Made by a program: the position numbers and the translations under genes | Notes under the pieces: model-generated | The model's input: the letters and a program-made list of their open reading frames with translations, nothing else | Database searches by the model: none | Told to the model about the DNA's origin: nothing | Shown: piece after piece, positions 42,120 to 53,192 of the stretch | Layout of the letters: each line of letters starts with the position of its first letter | How positions within the stretch are numbered: position 1 is the stretch's first letter | From: Gyrodactylus bullatarudis | Taxonomy: Eukaryota > Platyhelminthes > Monogenea > Gyrodactylidea > Gyrodactylidae | Assembly: GCA_012064415.1 (NCBI GenBank) | Contig: SSNU01000206.1 | Location: 1-55,785 of the forward strand | Reading direction: 5' to 3' | DNA length: 55,785 bases

Positions 42120-43590
42120 GAATAAGAATAGGACTTTTTCACCTAAAAAAGACATCGCATTTCCACTGATGGATCTATTTCTGACAAATCTCATCCAAGA
42201 AATACTACCGTTGAAGGATTGCTAGAATTACTGGAGGATCTCAATTACGAAGTGAACATTCTCAGACAGACTAATGCCCGCATTAAGAACGAAAATACCT
42301 CTATAAAAAATGAAATCAACCAACAAATGAAAATTTGTCCATTTATAGTTTTCCCTTCGCTAATAGGCATGAGATCTCCAAATATTCTCTTAAAAATCCT
42401 AAAATAGTTTATCATATGATAAATCTATGGTTAGGGTTGGGGTCAAGGCACTGAAAAATCCAAAAAACATCATTATTTACAACTTGCCTGAATTAGAAAA
42501 TGATATACCAACAGTTCATAATTACCTAGATAAACTTGAAAATAAAATTGAAAATATCATTAATCTTACTCGAATCGGTAGAGATACTCTAGGTAAATGT
42601 CGACCAATTAAAATACTGACCAGTCCAAAAATCATCATTTATTCAAAACAAAAACTCTTTTCATGAGCTCAGAATATGAACATCTAGGGACAAAACTATC
42701 CTGCAGCAAACAGTTGCTATCTCAGAATATATCGATAAAAAGAATAGTTTAATTCAAAATAAAGATTTCAATACTAATCAACCTCATAATAATGAATCTT
42801 GACGAATGAATACTAATTATAATCCCAATTCTCTATTTAAATCAACCAATTTCGTCAACTCTCTTAGTCAAAACCTGCCCCCAGATATTAATGCGAGTAC
42901 ACGAAACTAGTACTACTACAATAAACAATTCTTTTTTTCTGTTTACCTTTTTCTAAAATGCCTTTAGAAAAACAAACACTCTGACAATAGTCTTAATTTT
43001 GATGATTATCAGATCTGACAGAATTGGGAATAAACATGGAGGAATAATTATTTTTAAAAAATCGTTTAATCTGATCGTTTAACATGTTTCTCAATTAATA
43101 AGAATGAACTTCTATGTTGTGCTATTAAGCTGAATGAGTATAAGATTTTGAACATTATTCTAATTTAAAGAAGACCAAATAATATAATTAGCGATGATTC
43201 CTCTCTAATAAACTCAATAAGCGATTTAGTAGATATAGGGAACGAAATGTTAATTCTCGGTGATCTCAACCTTCCTAACGAAAATTTGAATGATCCCCAT
43301 ACCTTACTGGGAACATACCTCTATAGCTTAGGACTACATCAAAGAATTTACATTCTAACAAGACAAAACAATATCCTAGACTGCATATTGACTGAAAAAA
43401 ATTTAATGTTGAAAAGATATTTCCAACAAGAGATTATCTTAGAGTGTATGCTATGTTAACTTTTCCAAACATTGAAATCTTTAATGATGTAACTGAAATA
43501 GATAAATATTTTGAGTTCACTGATTTAAATACTATAAAAGCTGTGATAAATGTTAATGTAATCCTCTTAACATCTGATAATTTTCTTCAT
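42120..43590 (+). pseudogene. Non-LTR retrotransposon (LINE) relic: ORF1 and AP endonuclease part
   Basis: 42200-42330 encodes a coiled-coil segment (LLELLEDLNYEVNILRQTNA), followed by NIIIYNLPELENDIPTVHN and TRIGRDTLGKCRPIKI (42460-42640), the RRM-like ORF1 pattern of CR1/Jockey-type LINEs. 43080-43450 reads INKNELLCCAIKLNEYKILN, RPNN, EMLILGDLNLPNE and ILDCILTEKN, matching the C-terminal half of an APE-type endonuclease (GDFN motif as GDLN). The reverse transcriptase is absent; a PLE-B end begins at about 43595. Many stops. Confidence 0.65.
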
Positions 43591-43594
43591 AAAT

Positions 43595-43975
43595 CTATAT
43601 AAACCAGACTTGTGTTCAAAATAATTATTCTTATAACCTTCAACTACCTTGGCCTATGTAAGCTTTTTCACTTTCCTCTCCACTGTTGCTATTTATTTTG
43701 AAGATTTTTGGTGTTTTTTCAGCTTACATTTATTCTAATTATCTTCAACTTTTACTATTTCTTTCATAATTTGTAAATTATTATTTTCATTCATCTTTTA
43801 ACTTTTATCATTATCAAAGAGACTGATGAACCTTTGAGAAATGTAAATTTGGTGTTAATATATCCTTTTTCTACTTTTCCAATTATGATTTTATGTGGAT
43901 TTTTGGACATATTTGAGAATTTACGTGAATATTTCTATCGTAATAATCTTCAACATTCTACATCTACTCGCTAGC
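43595..43975 (+). mobile_element. PLE-B 3' end fragment with decayed hammerhead
   Basis: KPDLCSK-like endonuclease end, then CCTTCAACTACCTTGGCCTA, the shared 3' block, CTGATGA at 43823-43829 and GAGAAATG, then ATTTACGTGAATATTTC as at 870. Helix I partners are lost, so the ribozyme is decayed. Confidence 0.65.
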
Positions 43976-44300
43976 TACAACAACCAAAGAGAAAAAAAAT
44001 TTCGATCAATTAGTCTATAGAACCAGCATAACTTTAAGAAATAAACTCGACAATGCCTATCACGTACAAGCTCTTCATAGCTAATTATGGAAACTAATTG
44101 AAATATTATAGCAAGAATACGACAGAGTTGATAAAAAAACCTAGAGCAAAAGAAAGCCTAAACAAGGATATTTTTATCTAAATAAATAATAATAGTTCAA
44201 CCAGTTCCCCACCCTTCCGAAGGTAGTTGCGATGTCAAAATGAACCAATGGAAGGTCCCAAATAGAGCATTGTAATAGTATATATATGTTAACCGGGGTA

Positions 44301-44340
44301 GAGTCTGAAGAGACCCGGCGAAATATAACGTTTATCACTC
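44301..44340 (+). ncRNA. Hammerhead ribozyme candidate HHR-C1 (5' pseudo-LTR)
   Basis: GAGT (44301-44304), CTGAAGA (44305-44311; CTGANGA consensus), GACCCGGC, GAAA (44320-44323), helix III AUA.AAC/GUUUAU with one bulge (44323-44335), cleavage base C44336 (triplet AUC), ACTC (44337-44340) pairing perfectly with GAGT. Full core present; helix II has one firm pair. Confidence 0.7.
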
Positions 44341-46384
44341 GAATATACGCTTGTTGTTCTCTAACCTTCTATTTGAGTTCAGAATCTAAAAATAATAATA
44401 AAGTTAGTCAGGATTCCGTTGTGAAAGATGCGTGGACTCAGTTCAAGCAGAGAAATCCGGACGCCTCAAAACTAAAGAAGTATCACTCAGACAAAACTCA
44501 GGGCAAATCCAAATGTCCTCCTCTGCCGTCTTGGGAAAAAGGGAAACTTCTCCTAGCTTATCGAAAAATGTTTCTCCTTGTTGATGCGGTGGAATCAGAA
44601 AAACGATTGAAGGGCTTCACTAAAGCGATAAACAGAAAAATAGAGTCCTTAGAACAAAGGGGATTAATCGACGTATACGAAGCAAGCTCGATGAAAAAAG
44701 TGAAGGAGAAATAAGTCGCCTATATTTGCTTCCGAAGGTCGACAAAGAATCAGCAGAATTGATGTACAGACCAATCCTTGAGAAGTCGGCCAATCCTCAA
44801 CATCTCCTCGTCAAATGGTTAAGCTCGAAACTGTTGCCCCTAAGGAATCAAATTTGCGACTCAAGAGATGTCGTTTCGAAGCTCAGAGATACCAATTTTG
44901 TAGACAGCAAAATGATCGCCTTTGATTTAATCTCTTTATTTACGAATGTTCCTGGAAAAGAGACGGTAGAGTTTATAATTAATAAAATAACTAAATGTCC
45001 TTCTTTGTGTAGTATTCCGCTTCAAGTAGTAAAGGATCTCATATATATGACGGTAATCAACATTGATTTCAAATTTGGAGGATAGTTTTACAGACAGATT
45101 AACGGAGTCGCAATCCGATCGGTCCACTTCTTGCTGGCATGTTTCTCGCATCCTTTGAACAGGAGCCAATGCAGCAGATAATCAGAAGTTTCCGATTATA
45201 TGTCAGATACCTCGATGATACATTCCTGTCGATGGGCAAAGACACAGATGTTAGTGAAACAAGCAAAATGTTGAATGCAATCCATCCGAATGTCAAGTTC
45301 AGAGTCTGATGGAAAACTGAATTTTCTTGATCTTGAAATCTCACGGGATGGCCCAAGTGTAGTCACAAAGAAAATGGCCCCGACACAGTTTATGCCGTAC
45401 CAGAGTTTTTCCCCAATCGAAACAATAAAGAGTGTGGTCAGGAATGCTTATTTTAGTATTGATCGGTTGATGTCCGCGGAATTTGTACAGAAGGAGAGAT
45501 CAAAGCTGAAGGCTCTTTTGATGTGTAATGGAGACCCCGAAAAATTCATCGACACGCACTTGTACCCCAAGGAGAAACTGAAGGAAGAAGACGACAACGA
45601 AAAACCCCTGGTTCTAGTACTACCATTCAAAGGAGAGGCGAGCAAGAATATTTTGAATAACAAACTGTCAAATATCAAACGACGAACATTTCCTGGAAGG
45701 AAGCTTAAACTGTTCCAAAGAAAATCGAAACTGATCAATGGTCGCAACAAAGATCCAATCCCGAAGTTGAAAAAGAAAGGAGTCATTTATCAGTTTACCT
45801 GTTCGTGTGGTTCTTCATATGTTGGACAGACAACCCGATGTCTTGGTGAAAGGGTCAGAGAACATCTAAGACCAAAGCACCATCTGCAGGAAACAGGTCA
45901 CTCTGCATATGCATCAAGCTTTAAAATACTATACCAGGGGAATCCTAATGATTCAAGCAAGTTTGAGTTGTGCTGAGAGTCATTTTATCATGAAGCTCAA
46001 ACCAAATCTATGTGTCCAGAAAGAATTGGCAAGGAAATTAGGATTCGGGATTTCCTAAACAAGAGCAAACAGATTGCAAAAATCGGAAGAATACTCAAAC
46101 GAGATTCTGGCAACCCCACCCAATCTTCAACACAGATCGAAAGTAGTAATGATATTGAAATCAATGAGACGTTAGCAACAGCTAATAATCACCAAACACC
46201 AGTTCAATCTACAGCCCCAGCAATAATTATAGAGTTGGCAAAATGTGAAACTAACGAGAATTTAACAGCAGTTGATAATCAAATCATCAGCCAACCTATA
46301 ATAAGGCAAAGGAGAAAAACTGCTCGACAACAAAACGAAAAAGTAAGAGATACAGTGGACAGTTACAGATTGATAGTTTCCTAA
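44337..46384 (+). pseudogene. PLE-C RT plus GIY-YIG endonuclease, nearly full length
   Basis: The first frame (to 44714) is the N-terminal region (LLAYRKMFLLVDAVESEKRL, QRGLIDVYEASS). A frameshift near 44700 leads to fingers SRLYLLPKVDKES and YRPILEKS, palm KMIAFDLISLFTNVP, a stop at 45083 just before YRQINGVAI, a frameshift in the GVAMGSPLGP-type motif near 45115, and catalytic RYLDDTFLSM (YLDD 45208-45219). A frameshift near 45300 leads to thumb and linker, then an endonuclease with TCSCGSSYVGQTTRCLGERV. A stop at 45974 interrupts AESHFIMKLKPNLCVQKELA, and a polar tail (SQPIIRQRRK) ends at 46384. A few lesions only. Confidence 0.85.
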
Positions 46385-46515
46385 AAAGACAAAAGTAATC
46401 AAAAAGCCAAGAGCAATGTATCACACATCCCCTCACTATTGCACTAGTCAATATGAAAATGAACCAATGGAAGGTCCCCAATTGATTATTATAATCAATA
46501 TTTATATGTTAACCG

Positions 46516-46555
46516 GAGTCTGAAGAGACCCGGCAAAATATAACGTTTATCACTC
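46516..46555 (+). ncRNA. Decayed hammerhead HHR-C2 (3' pseudo-LTR)
   Basis: Same motif as HHR-C1 with GAGT/ACTC helix I and the helix III kept, but the GAAA box reads AAAA (46535-46538). Loss of the invariant G should abolish activity. Confidence 0.6.
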
Positions 46556-46600
46556 AAATATACGCTTGGTGTTCTCTAAACCTGCCAAATGAGATTAGAA

Positions 46601-46943
46601 CCTGAATTTTTACAACACACTTTCATGTCTTTATTGACGCCCCTTGAACTCTTAATTCATAATGATCTTGCCTTCATCATCATAATACAAAATTTATGAT
46701 TTTTGCTGAAAAAATCACGAAAGAAAAATATTAAAAAGTATGAATATACTAATAAGTAGTCATGTGAATTTTATTTATAGTACTTAAAAACTTTTTCAAA
46801 CCTTTATATTTTTTACCCCATTCCTGATTATATACTTCAAGCAAAAGTTATTGTCATACCCAAGCCAAATAGAAAATGAATTCAGATCAATAGCCTTAGA
46901 AAATACTCTTATGAAGATCATTGACTCAATTCTATTCGTGTAA
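46601..46943. other. No feature recognised
   Basis: AT-rich spacer between PLE-C and the small TTAA MITE. Confidence 0.3.
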
Positions 46944-46947
46944 TTAA

Positions 46948-47028
46948 CCCCTTCGATCCCAGAGGTTGTATACGACTTCTAAATCAACAATTTCAGGCGA
47001 TCGCTGCATTTTAACGGTTTCGAAGGGG
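46948..47028. mobile_element. 81-bp TTAA-flanked piggyBac-type MITE
   Basis: CCCCTTCGATCCCAGAGG at the left and CGGTTTCGAAGGGG at the right, flanked by TTAA (46944-46947, 47029-47032). The internal AGAGGTTGTATACGACTTCT block matches AGAGGTCATATATGACTTCT at 35769-35788, inside the larger TTAA element, so both belong to one family. Confidence 0.75.
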
Positions 47029-47101
47029 TTAATTTATGGGTTATTCCAGGAAATAATAATGGTATTTTAAAAAATGCAACAACTCCTATCAACAATAATA
47101 T

Positions 47102-47287
47102 ATGTCAACTCCAACCACAGACATGACAGCCTTATTTGTAACAGAAACTTTCACCTCAACATCAGTATATAATCTACGCTCCATAGGCTGTCACTTCATA
47201 CAAGCCCCTCCCCCAGCAACTTCTAACGTTCAAAAAAGATTATTTTCCCAACCAGAAACGCAAGCCCCTACAAAATCAAAACAATAG
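47102..47287 (+). pseudogene. Possible PLE C-terminal tail
   Basis: The 61-codon frame is Thr-rich and ends VQKRLFSQPETQAPTKSKQ, resembling the PLE tail at 20500-20560 (RKRYLSQPEVQ). No endonuclease precedes it; the TTAA MITE sits just upstream. Confidence 0.35.
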
Positions 47288-47609
47288 ATGAAGAAATGAA
47301 TAATTAACAATTAGTAAAAAAATATTATGTATTTTCATAACAAATAGTATCTGATCGTGAATTAGAAATACAGTGAATTCTCTAATAATTTTATATAAAA
47401 AAGACCAACTTGATAATAAATATTCTACCCTCTACTATAAAGTACACTGAACTTGCTAGAAAAAGTATTATCCGAAAAATAATCTATCGAAATATGTTTG
47501 CCTAATTACTCATAAGTACGACCATTAATTTTCAAAAATATTTTTAGAATCTCATGTATTCTAAAGCGTCAAATAGGGCTTGAACTTCAGAATAATATAA
47601 TAAAATTTG

Positions 47610-47960
47610 TACTTTGGTACTTTGTACTTCGATAAAATTCCATTTTTAATCTGACTTTAATTATGGACCCTTGTTTTTCCTTCCGATGACGTCATATCAT
47701 GTAAGCTTTGCATTGTTGTTCTAATAATGAAGGATGTTGAAAAATGTTAGCAGGCCTCTAACTTCACACCAAGCTTTTTAAAATAACCATTGAATTCATA
47801 TGTAAACTTCAACGTTAAAATGAAATAAGACCAGGGGTCTCCCAACATTACAAAGCTTACATGATATGACGTTATCGGTAAGAAAAGACAAGGGTCCATA
47901 ACTAAAGTCAGATTAAAAATATAATTTTATCGATTTTCATTCGAAAACGAAAATCCCGAT
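47610..47960. repeat. MITE-like inverted repeat
   Basis: TTTTAATCTGACTTTAATTATGGACCCTTGT-type sequence (47640-47715) is inverted at 47855-47935, around TGACGTCATATCATGTAAGC. Its outer part is also found at 14470-14640. Confidence 0.6.
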
Positions 47961-49302
47961 GATATCAACTTTGAACTCGTCTAGTTTTCATCGATTATGA
48001 TATTGATGCATAAAATGGAGCTAGCAGGTGCGAGAAGAGAAGCAATTTACAATTATTTTTCTTTCTAGAGAATCTTTTGGTTTTTCTTTAGTAATCAGCT
48101 CACCCCTTTAAAAAAGCGCACAATAACTAGCGTAAGGTGTGGATTGTAAGGGCTTGGACAATGTAGAATAGTGTAAACATTACTGGTGTTTTCTGTTAAG
48201 TTTTTTCTAGAAAAAAATAGTGGAAAGGTATATGATTTTTGATTCTCAATCGAATGGTATAAAAAAAATGGATTATGAAAAATGTTCAAAATCTTAAACT
48301 TAGGACCTGTTGCTTTGAAACGTTAGTAAATGGTGGATTAATGCATATCAAACCTTAATATGAGGTCGTTTCAATCATATGACTGAAAATACATTGAAAA
48401 AATTATGATTAGAAGTAGAGGCTGGGATTTTTTAATTGGAGTTTTAATACGACTACTTTATAGCAGAAGGTAGATTATTTTTTTATCGATTTGGTTTTTT
48501 TATATATGTTACACTATAACCTTTGAATCAGAATGTTTATAAATAAACTAGTATAAGTTTTGAGTCAGTACGAAATTAGTTTATCCTTTGAATTCTTTCT
48601 CAAAAGTTTTAATGAATTTACTCTCAAAATTTATATCTATTTATTTTGGGCTTCACTATCGACTAGAATTGATTTTCAGAGAGAAATTGTAAATTTATTG
48701 AAAATTTTTGGATTAAACCTTTGGTCAAACCTGATTTGTTTGATATGTTTGATTTCAATCCTATTTCACTAGGATTTTTATAATCAAGCCTTTCGAGTAT
48801 TCTTCCTATAAAAATACATGAAATACTTCGTGGCCTTACCCTTCAAAAATGGCCAATTAAAACTTGCCAACACTTTCTTAATAGTTTTGATTTCATTTGT
48901 TACCTGAATTCGATCGAGCCTGAGGGGATCCTCTATATATATCATTGGTGTTGTCATGGAATCTAGAGATAATTGTACCTACAAAATCGGGACAAAAAGT
49001 GGTGTTCTTGATCGTAGATTCACTTCAGAACAATTTGAAATATTCCTTTCATTAATCATGAGTACCGAGAAAAGATATTTCTGTTCGAGGCGCAGCAATC
49101 GTTTCTTCCCTTGGTTCTTGTCAAAGGTATCAGAAATTCAACTGTACAAAATCGTGTCAGACCAACTAATTTTAGTGTAAAAAAAGAGATGTGCTGTGTA
49201 ACTCGAAATTTCATCATATCATGCTATGTTCGAAAAAAATTTTTATTTAATTTTGATACAAAAGGATTTTTTTTTAATTAGAAACATAAGTATAATTTTA
49301 AA

Positions 49303-49855
49303 GAGTCAATTACATTTTTTACTATAGTTATTTAATTTATTACATTTTTGACTACACTTTTTTACTTATGATATTTTTGACAACACTATCTCTCATATTT
49401 AAATTTTTGACTACACTTTTTATCGTTTCGACTACAATTTGAAAAAAATGTTTCACTTTTGACTACACTTTTTTTTATACTTTTCACATTTGACCATTGT
49501 CAAATTCGAATTAAAATATTAAAATTTTTTTCCAGATTTATTTTGATTAGAGTTAATTTTGTTTTTACATTTTTGACTACACTTCATGTATTGAGAAACA
49601 AAATATATATATTATTGTATATTCTTTCAATGTGATCCGTCCAGCGAAAATATTTGACTATAGTCAAATGTGTAAAATATGGAAAAAAGTGTAGTCAAAA
49701 GTGAAACATTTTTTTCAAATTGTAGTCGAAACGATAAAAAGTGTAGTCAAAAATTTAAATATGAGAGATAGTGTTGTCAAAAATATCATAAGTAAAAAAG
49801 TGTAGTCAAAAATGTAATAAATTAAATAACTATAGTAAAAAATGTAATTGACTCA
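49303..49855. repeat. MITE with about 200-bp near-perfect inverted repeats and a repeated GACTACACTTTT box
   Basis: 49303-49504 is inverted at 49656-49855. TTTTTGACTACACTTTTT-like boxes occur at least three times per arm, plus a GACAACACT variant. The unpaired centre is about 150 bp. Confidence 0.75.
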
Positions 49856-49990
49856 ATTTAAAATGTATTAGAGAGAATATAATATAAGAAAGATTTTATT
49901 TTGAGAGTAAATTCATTAAAACTTTTGAGAAAGAATTCAAAGGATAAACTAATTTCGTACTGCCTCAAAACTTGTACTAGTTTATTTATA

Positions 49991-51344
49991 TGTTGTGCCC
50001 CAAGTAGGAAAAAAATTTCTTTTACTTACTTGGGCTGCACCAAGTAGGAAGATTTATTTTGGTCTATGCTTTATTGACCTTTAGCATACATTTATTTTTT
50101 TTGTTAGAATGAAAAATATATTTAAATGTATAAATATGTACAGATAGCATGAAATATAAAAATAAAATCTGGTTTGGTTTGGGCAATTTAAATTGACAAT
50201 AAAATCTGAGTTCATGGAGCAAATATAAAAATTGAAAATAAACAAATAAGCCTTTCGAGTAAATCCCAGATCTTTTTGGGAACCTTAATGTTTATAGGAG
50301 TAATACATTAAATTTTATCACACACACACCCATGTATTTACAACCCTCAGGCCTTCTTCTGTGTTCTTCCCAATAATATATCTTTTCCCCCTACCCCTTC
50401 CCTTCTTTCAAATGATATTTATTGAACGATTCATAAGTTCTGCTTTACATTCATCATTTTCATATAAAAATAGTTATCATCTACAAAAATAATAATAATA
50501 AGGAAAATAGAAAAAAGAAGAAAAATATTTTCATGTGTGTACAATAATAATTAAAATAGTTTGTTATAAATCTGTTATAATCTAAATCTTATCTATGAAA
50601 AATATATATAAAGTTATCAGTATTGATTCTTTATCATTCTTGATTGACGCGTGATTGCAGGCATCTCAGTTTCATGCCTCCTCTCCTATTACCTAACTCA
50701 AGTATTAAATTCTTACAATTTCAAAAATTGAAATCAAAATCTCAAATGACAGATGGCAAGGCACAATTTTACAATCATTTTTAAATCAGTAACTCGCATA
50801 ATTCTACTATCATTCAAGATGAAGAATATTCAGCTTCAAATGCAATTGTCGAAAATTAAACCGATTGTGCCCATCGAAATGTCATAACTCACTTTCATGC
50901 AAAAATAAATAATTTCTTAAGTGATAATCTTCCTATTTTTAAAGTTCAAAAAACCAAACACTTAAAAACACTCGAAAAAGCAAGTAGTTGTTTTAAGTTT
51001 TACATCGAGTTCTTGTGCTTGTAAACTACAATTTTTAAGGATTATTAAGATATCATTCAAGCGTTGAATATGGTTTTTTGAGACTGTCTCCTTTATGAGA
51101 GGGGGTAGGTTATACCTATGAAAAGAGTAGAAACAAAATACATGTTTTTGAATGAAGAAAAATATTATTGGGAAGAACACGGGGGAAGGCCTGATGGTTG
51201 TAAATACATGGGTGTGTGTGTGATAAAATTTAATGTAAGGTCAATAAAGCATAGACCAAAATAAATCTTCCTACTTGGTGCAGCCCAAGTAAGAAGAAGA
51301 AATTTTCTTCCTACTTGGGGCAACTTCTTACTTGGGGCACAACA
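49991..51344 (+). mobile_element. Ginger-like element 3, internally deleted (target duplication TATA)
   Basis: Ends TGTTGTGCCCCAAGTA and TACTTGGGGCACAACA with TATA on each side (49987-49990, 51345-51348). The inverted repeats extend to about 50385 and from about 51165, the left one carrying about 210 extra bases. Repeated CCAAGTAGGAAG boxes near the ends parallel those of element 1. The empty site is present in the opposite arm of the host repeat (48530-48550). Confidence 0.8.
50820..50912 (+). pseudogene. Remnant cysteine-rich tail of a Ginger-like transposase
   Basis: The frame from 50841 reads CNCRKLNRLCPSKCHNSLSC then KNK and stop (50910-50912). This matches the tails of the proteins at 29298 (CKCRKLNILCNSKCHNSNSC) and 34867. 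No integrase core is left; the tail is the best preserved part of this relic. Confidence 0.75.
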
Positions 51345-51549
51345 TATAAACATACTGATTCAAAGGTTATTAACCAGTACGAAATCAGTATTACCCTTGA
51401 GAAAGTATTTATTCAAATGATATACTGATTTCGTACTGGCTCAAAACTTATACTAGAATAATTATTAACATAATGATTTAAAGGTTACACTGTAGAATTA
51501 TTAGAGAATTCACTGTACTTTGATACTAGTTCTGATGATACTAGTGCTT

Positions 51550-51740
51550 TTCTCTCAACTGTTGCTATTTATTGGAGAGTTTTGGTGTTCTTTTCAGCTT
51601 ACATATTATTCTAATTTTTCATCTTTTACTATTTCTTTCATTTATTGTAAATTATAAACTTGAATGGGTTCTAAATATATCTTTTTCTAATATATTTCCG
51701 AATTAGTAGATGTATATGCATTTTTTATATTCTTGTATAA
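51550..51740 (+). mobile_element. PLE-B 3' end fragment
   Basis: CTCAACTGTTGCTATTTATT, TTTTCAGCTTACATATTATT and GGGTTCTAAATATATC match the PLE-B 3' block, but the hammerhead core has been lost by a deletion between TTATAAACTTGAA and GGGTTC. Confidence 0.6.
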
Positions 51741-52130
51741 TGAGATGGGAATTATATTTATTATTTTTCGCATGTATTCTCCATTCATATTGTGGCTAAA
51801 ATTAAAGTTTATTTCTTCACCGTATAAAAGAGTATCTTAACAATGATCAAAATATTATACTCCGATATGGCCAGAGGAAAAATTCACCAATTGTATTACC
51901 TTCTAGCCTGCAACAGGAATTTGTTGATTGAGAGAATAAGCCTTAAATTATAAGGTTCTACATTTCGACTAGAGTTGAACTTCGGGGCTTAGAAGTGCAC
52001 CAAATGTGATTGCATTTCTTTTCTCTCATTGAAGATAATATTTTTCGTTTTTTAATTGAAAGAATACAATTTTTAATAAAATCATTTTCTATGGCTATTT
52101 ATAAATAAAAAAAGGATTTAAGAATCTCAT
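51741..52130. other. No feature recognised
   Basis: AT-rich spacer. Confidence 0.3.
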
Positions 52131-52222
52131 TCACAGTTTTGAAGCATCATCTGGAGCTAAATATGTTGGAAGAACTCAAATAAAATTGAAATATAGAATC
52201 AATGAGCACCTAAACAGGAACT
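52131..52222 (+). pseudogene. PLE GIY-YIG endonuclease fragment
   Basis: A 30-codon stretch, SGAKYVGRTQIKLKYRINEH, fits the GIY-YIG motif (KYVGRT) and following helix of PLE endonucleases (compare VGQTVRPVKARINEHL of PLE-D). Nothing else of the element is visible. Confidence 0.6.
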
Positions 52223-53035
52223 TCTTGTCTATACTTTAACAAACCAAGAATGGAGAAGTTTTTTGGTTTTTCATCAATTGGAAGTTTTGTAAATCAATTT
52301 TACTATTTTTCATTTACTAATTATTCATTAAAAACTTTATAAATATTATTTAATCATACCAGGTTTAAGAATTGATAAGACCTAGCAAAATATATGTTTC
52401 TTTTATAAAATTCTTTTTCTAAATAACCAATGATGAATTTCAAAATTATCTACAAAAACCTTATACTGATTGATTAAAAAATAGTATTATTTTCCTAAAT
52501 TGCAATAGTTGTTTTCAATAATGATTAATTTTCGGTTAAAAATGATTTATTGTGAGAGAATTTCTACTGAGTATTTCTACTGAAAATATCTACTGAGCTC
52601 TGCATTGACATAGAAATTGATTTCCTAGAATAGCGCAAATTTTGCCTTACTCTTGATAGTTTATACAACTTATGAAAATTATTTATTATTCCAATTAAAT
52701 ATTTAAATAACAGAATGTTTCATAATTCGATATGGCCACACTGGACTTAATTTGACAAATTATTGCTACTACTAATGATACCGAATTGGGTTAAAACTGG
52801 TTTCCCTAGCCTACAAGTCTCATGGAGATTTTTATTTATGCAGGATCTTGTAGTACAAACATTAAACTTTATTCTTTTCCAATAGTTTCGAATCATTTAA
52901 TACCAAAGAGATGTGAGTTGAGAGATATGTCGATTATGAGCAACATCTATGTAATTGTCCATAACCATGGCATCATATTTATCTGATTTACAATTTTTAT
53001 AATAAAAAAAATAAATCTTAAATAGAAAGATAACA
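52223..53035. other. No feature recognised
   Basis: AT-rich; no open frame or repeat with support. Confidence 0.35.
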
Positions 53036-53037
53036 GG

Positions 53038-53105
53038 GTGAATGAATGGTTAACTGCTTGCCCAGCGAGCATAAAACCTGGAGTTCGATTCTGAGACCAG
53101 TTACA
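53038..53105 (+). repeat. tRNA-like sequence, probably a SINE head
   Basis: GTGAATGAATGGTTAACTGC, TGCTTGCCCAGCGAGCA (5-bp stem, 7-nt loop) and GAGTTCGATTCTGA (B-box-like) follow the order and spacing of tRNA D-arm, anticodon arm and T-arm. No acceptor stem pairs and the loop lacks the usual T before the anticodon, so it is a tRNA-derived relic and not a gene. Confidence 0.45.
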
Positions 53106-53192
53106 GAATCTGGGCCAAATTTTGGATCAAGATCATTTCAGTTTATTTTGGTTTTACGGGATCTTAATAAAAATATTCTGAATAAAGAAAGA

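Larger units (their letters stand above)
44240..46600 (+). mobile_element. Penelope-like element PLE-C with flanking direct repeats (pseudo-LTRs)
   Basis: 44240-44375 and 46459-46595 are direct repeats (AATGAACCAATGGAAGGTCC, TTAACCGG, GTCTGAAGAGACCCGGC, ATATAACGTTTATCACTC). They flank an RT-endonuclease coding region. Each repeat contains a hammerhead-like motif. The distance between the two predicted cleavage sites is about 2.2 kb. This arrangement is the pLTR organisation reported for Penelope-like elements. Confidence 0.85.
48509..51370. repeat. Inverted-repeat element whose right arm is split by Ginger-like element 3
   Basis: 48517-48628 (ACCTTTGAATCAGAATG... TTTACTCTCAAAAT) is inverted at 49893-49990 plus 51345-51370. 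The right arm resumes exactly after the Ginger-like insertion. The ends (ACCTTTGAATC / GATTCAAAGGT) lie next to TA. The loop has a short open frame (48956-49180) without known motifs. Confidence 0.65.
47371..51515. mobile_element. Composite element bounded by 20-bp perfect inverted repeats and TA
   Basis: CAGTGAATTCTCTAATAATT at 47371-47390 is exactly inverted at 51496-51515, and both lie next to TA (47369-47370, 51516-51517). CAG ends with TA duplication suggest a Tc1/mariner/pogo-type element. No transposase remains; the 4.1 kb inside is filled by nested repeats and a Ginger-like relic. The pairing could also join ends of two different copies. Confidence 0.45.

Noticed and set aside
53038..53105. 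Functional tRNA gene
   Set aside because: The T-arm is imperfect, no acceptor stem pairs, and the anticodon loop lacks the conserved T33; better explained as a tRNA-derived SINE piece.
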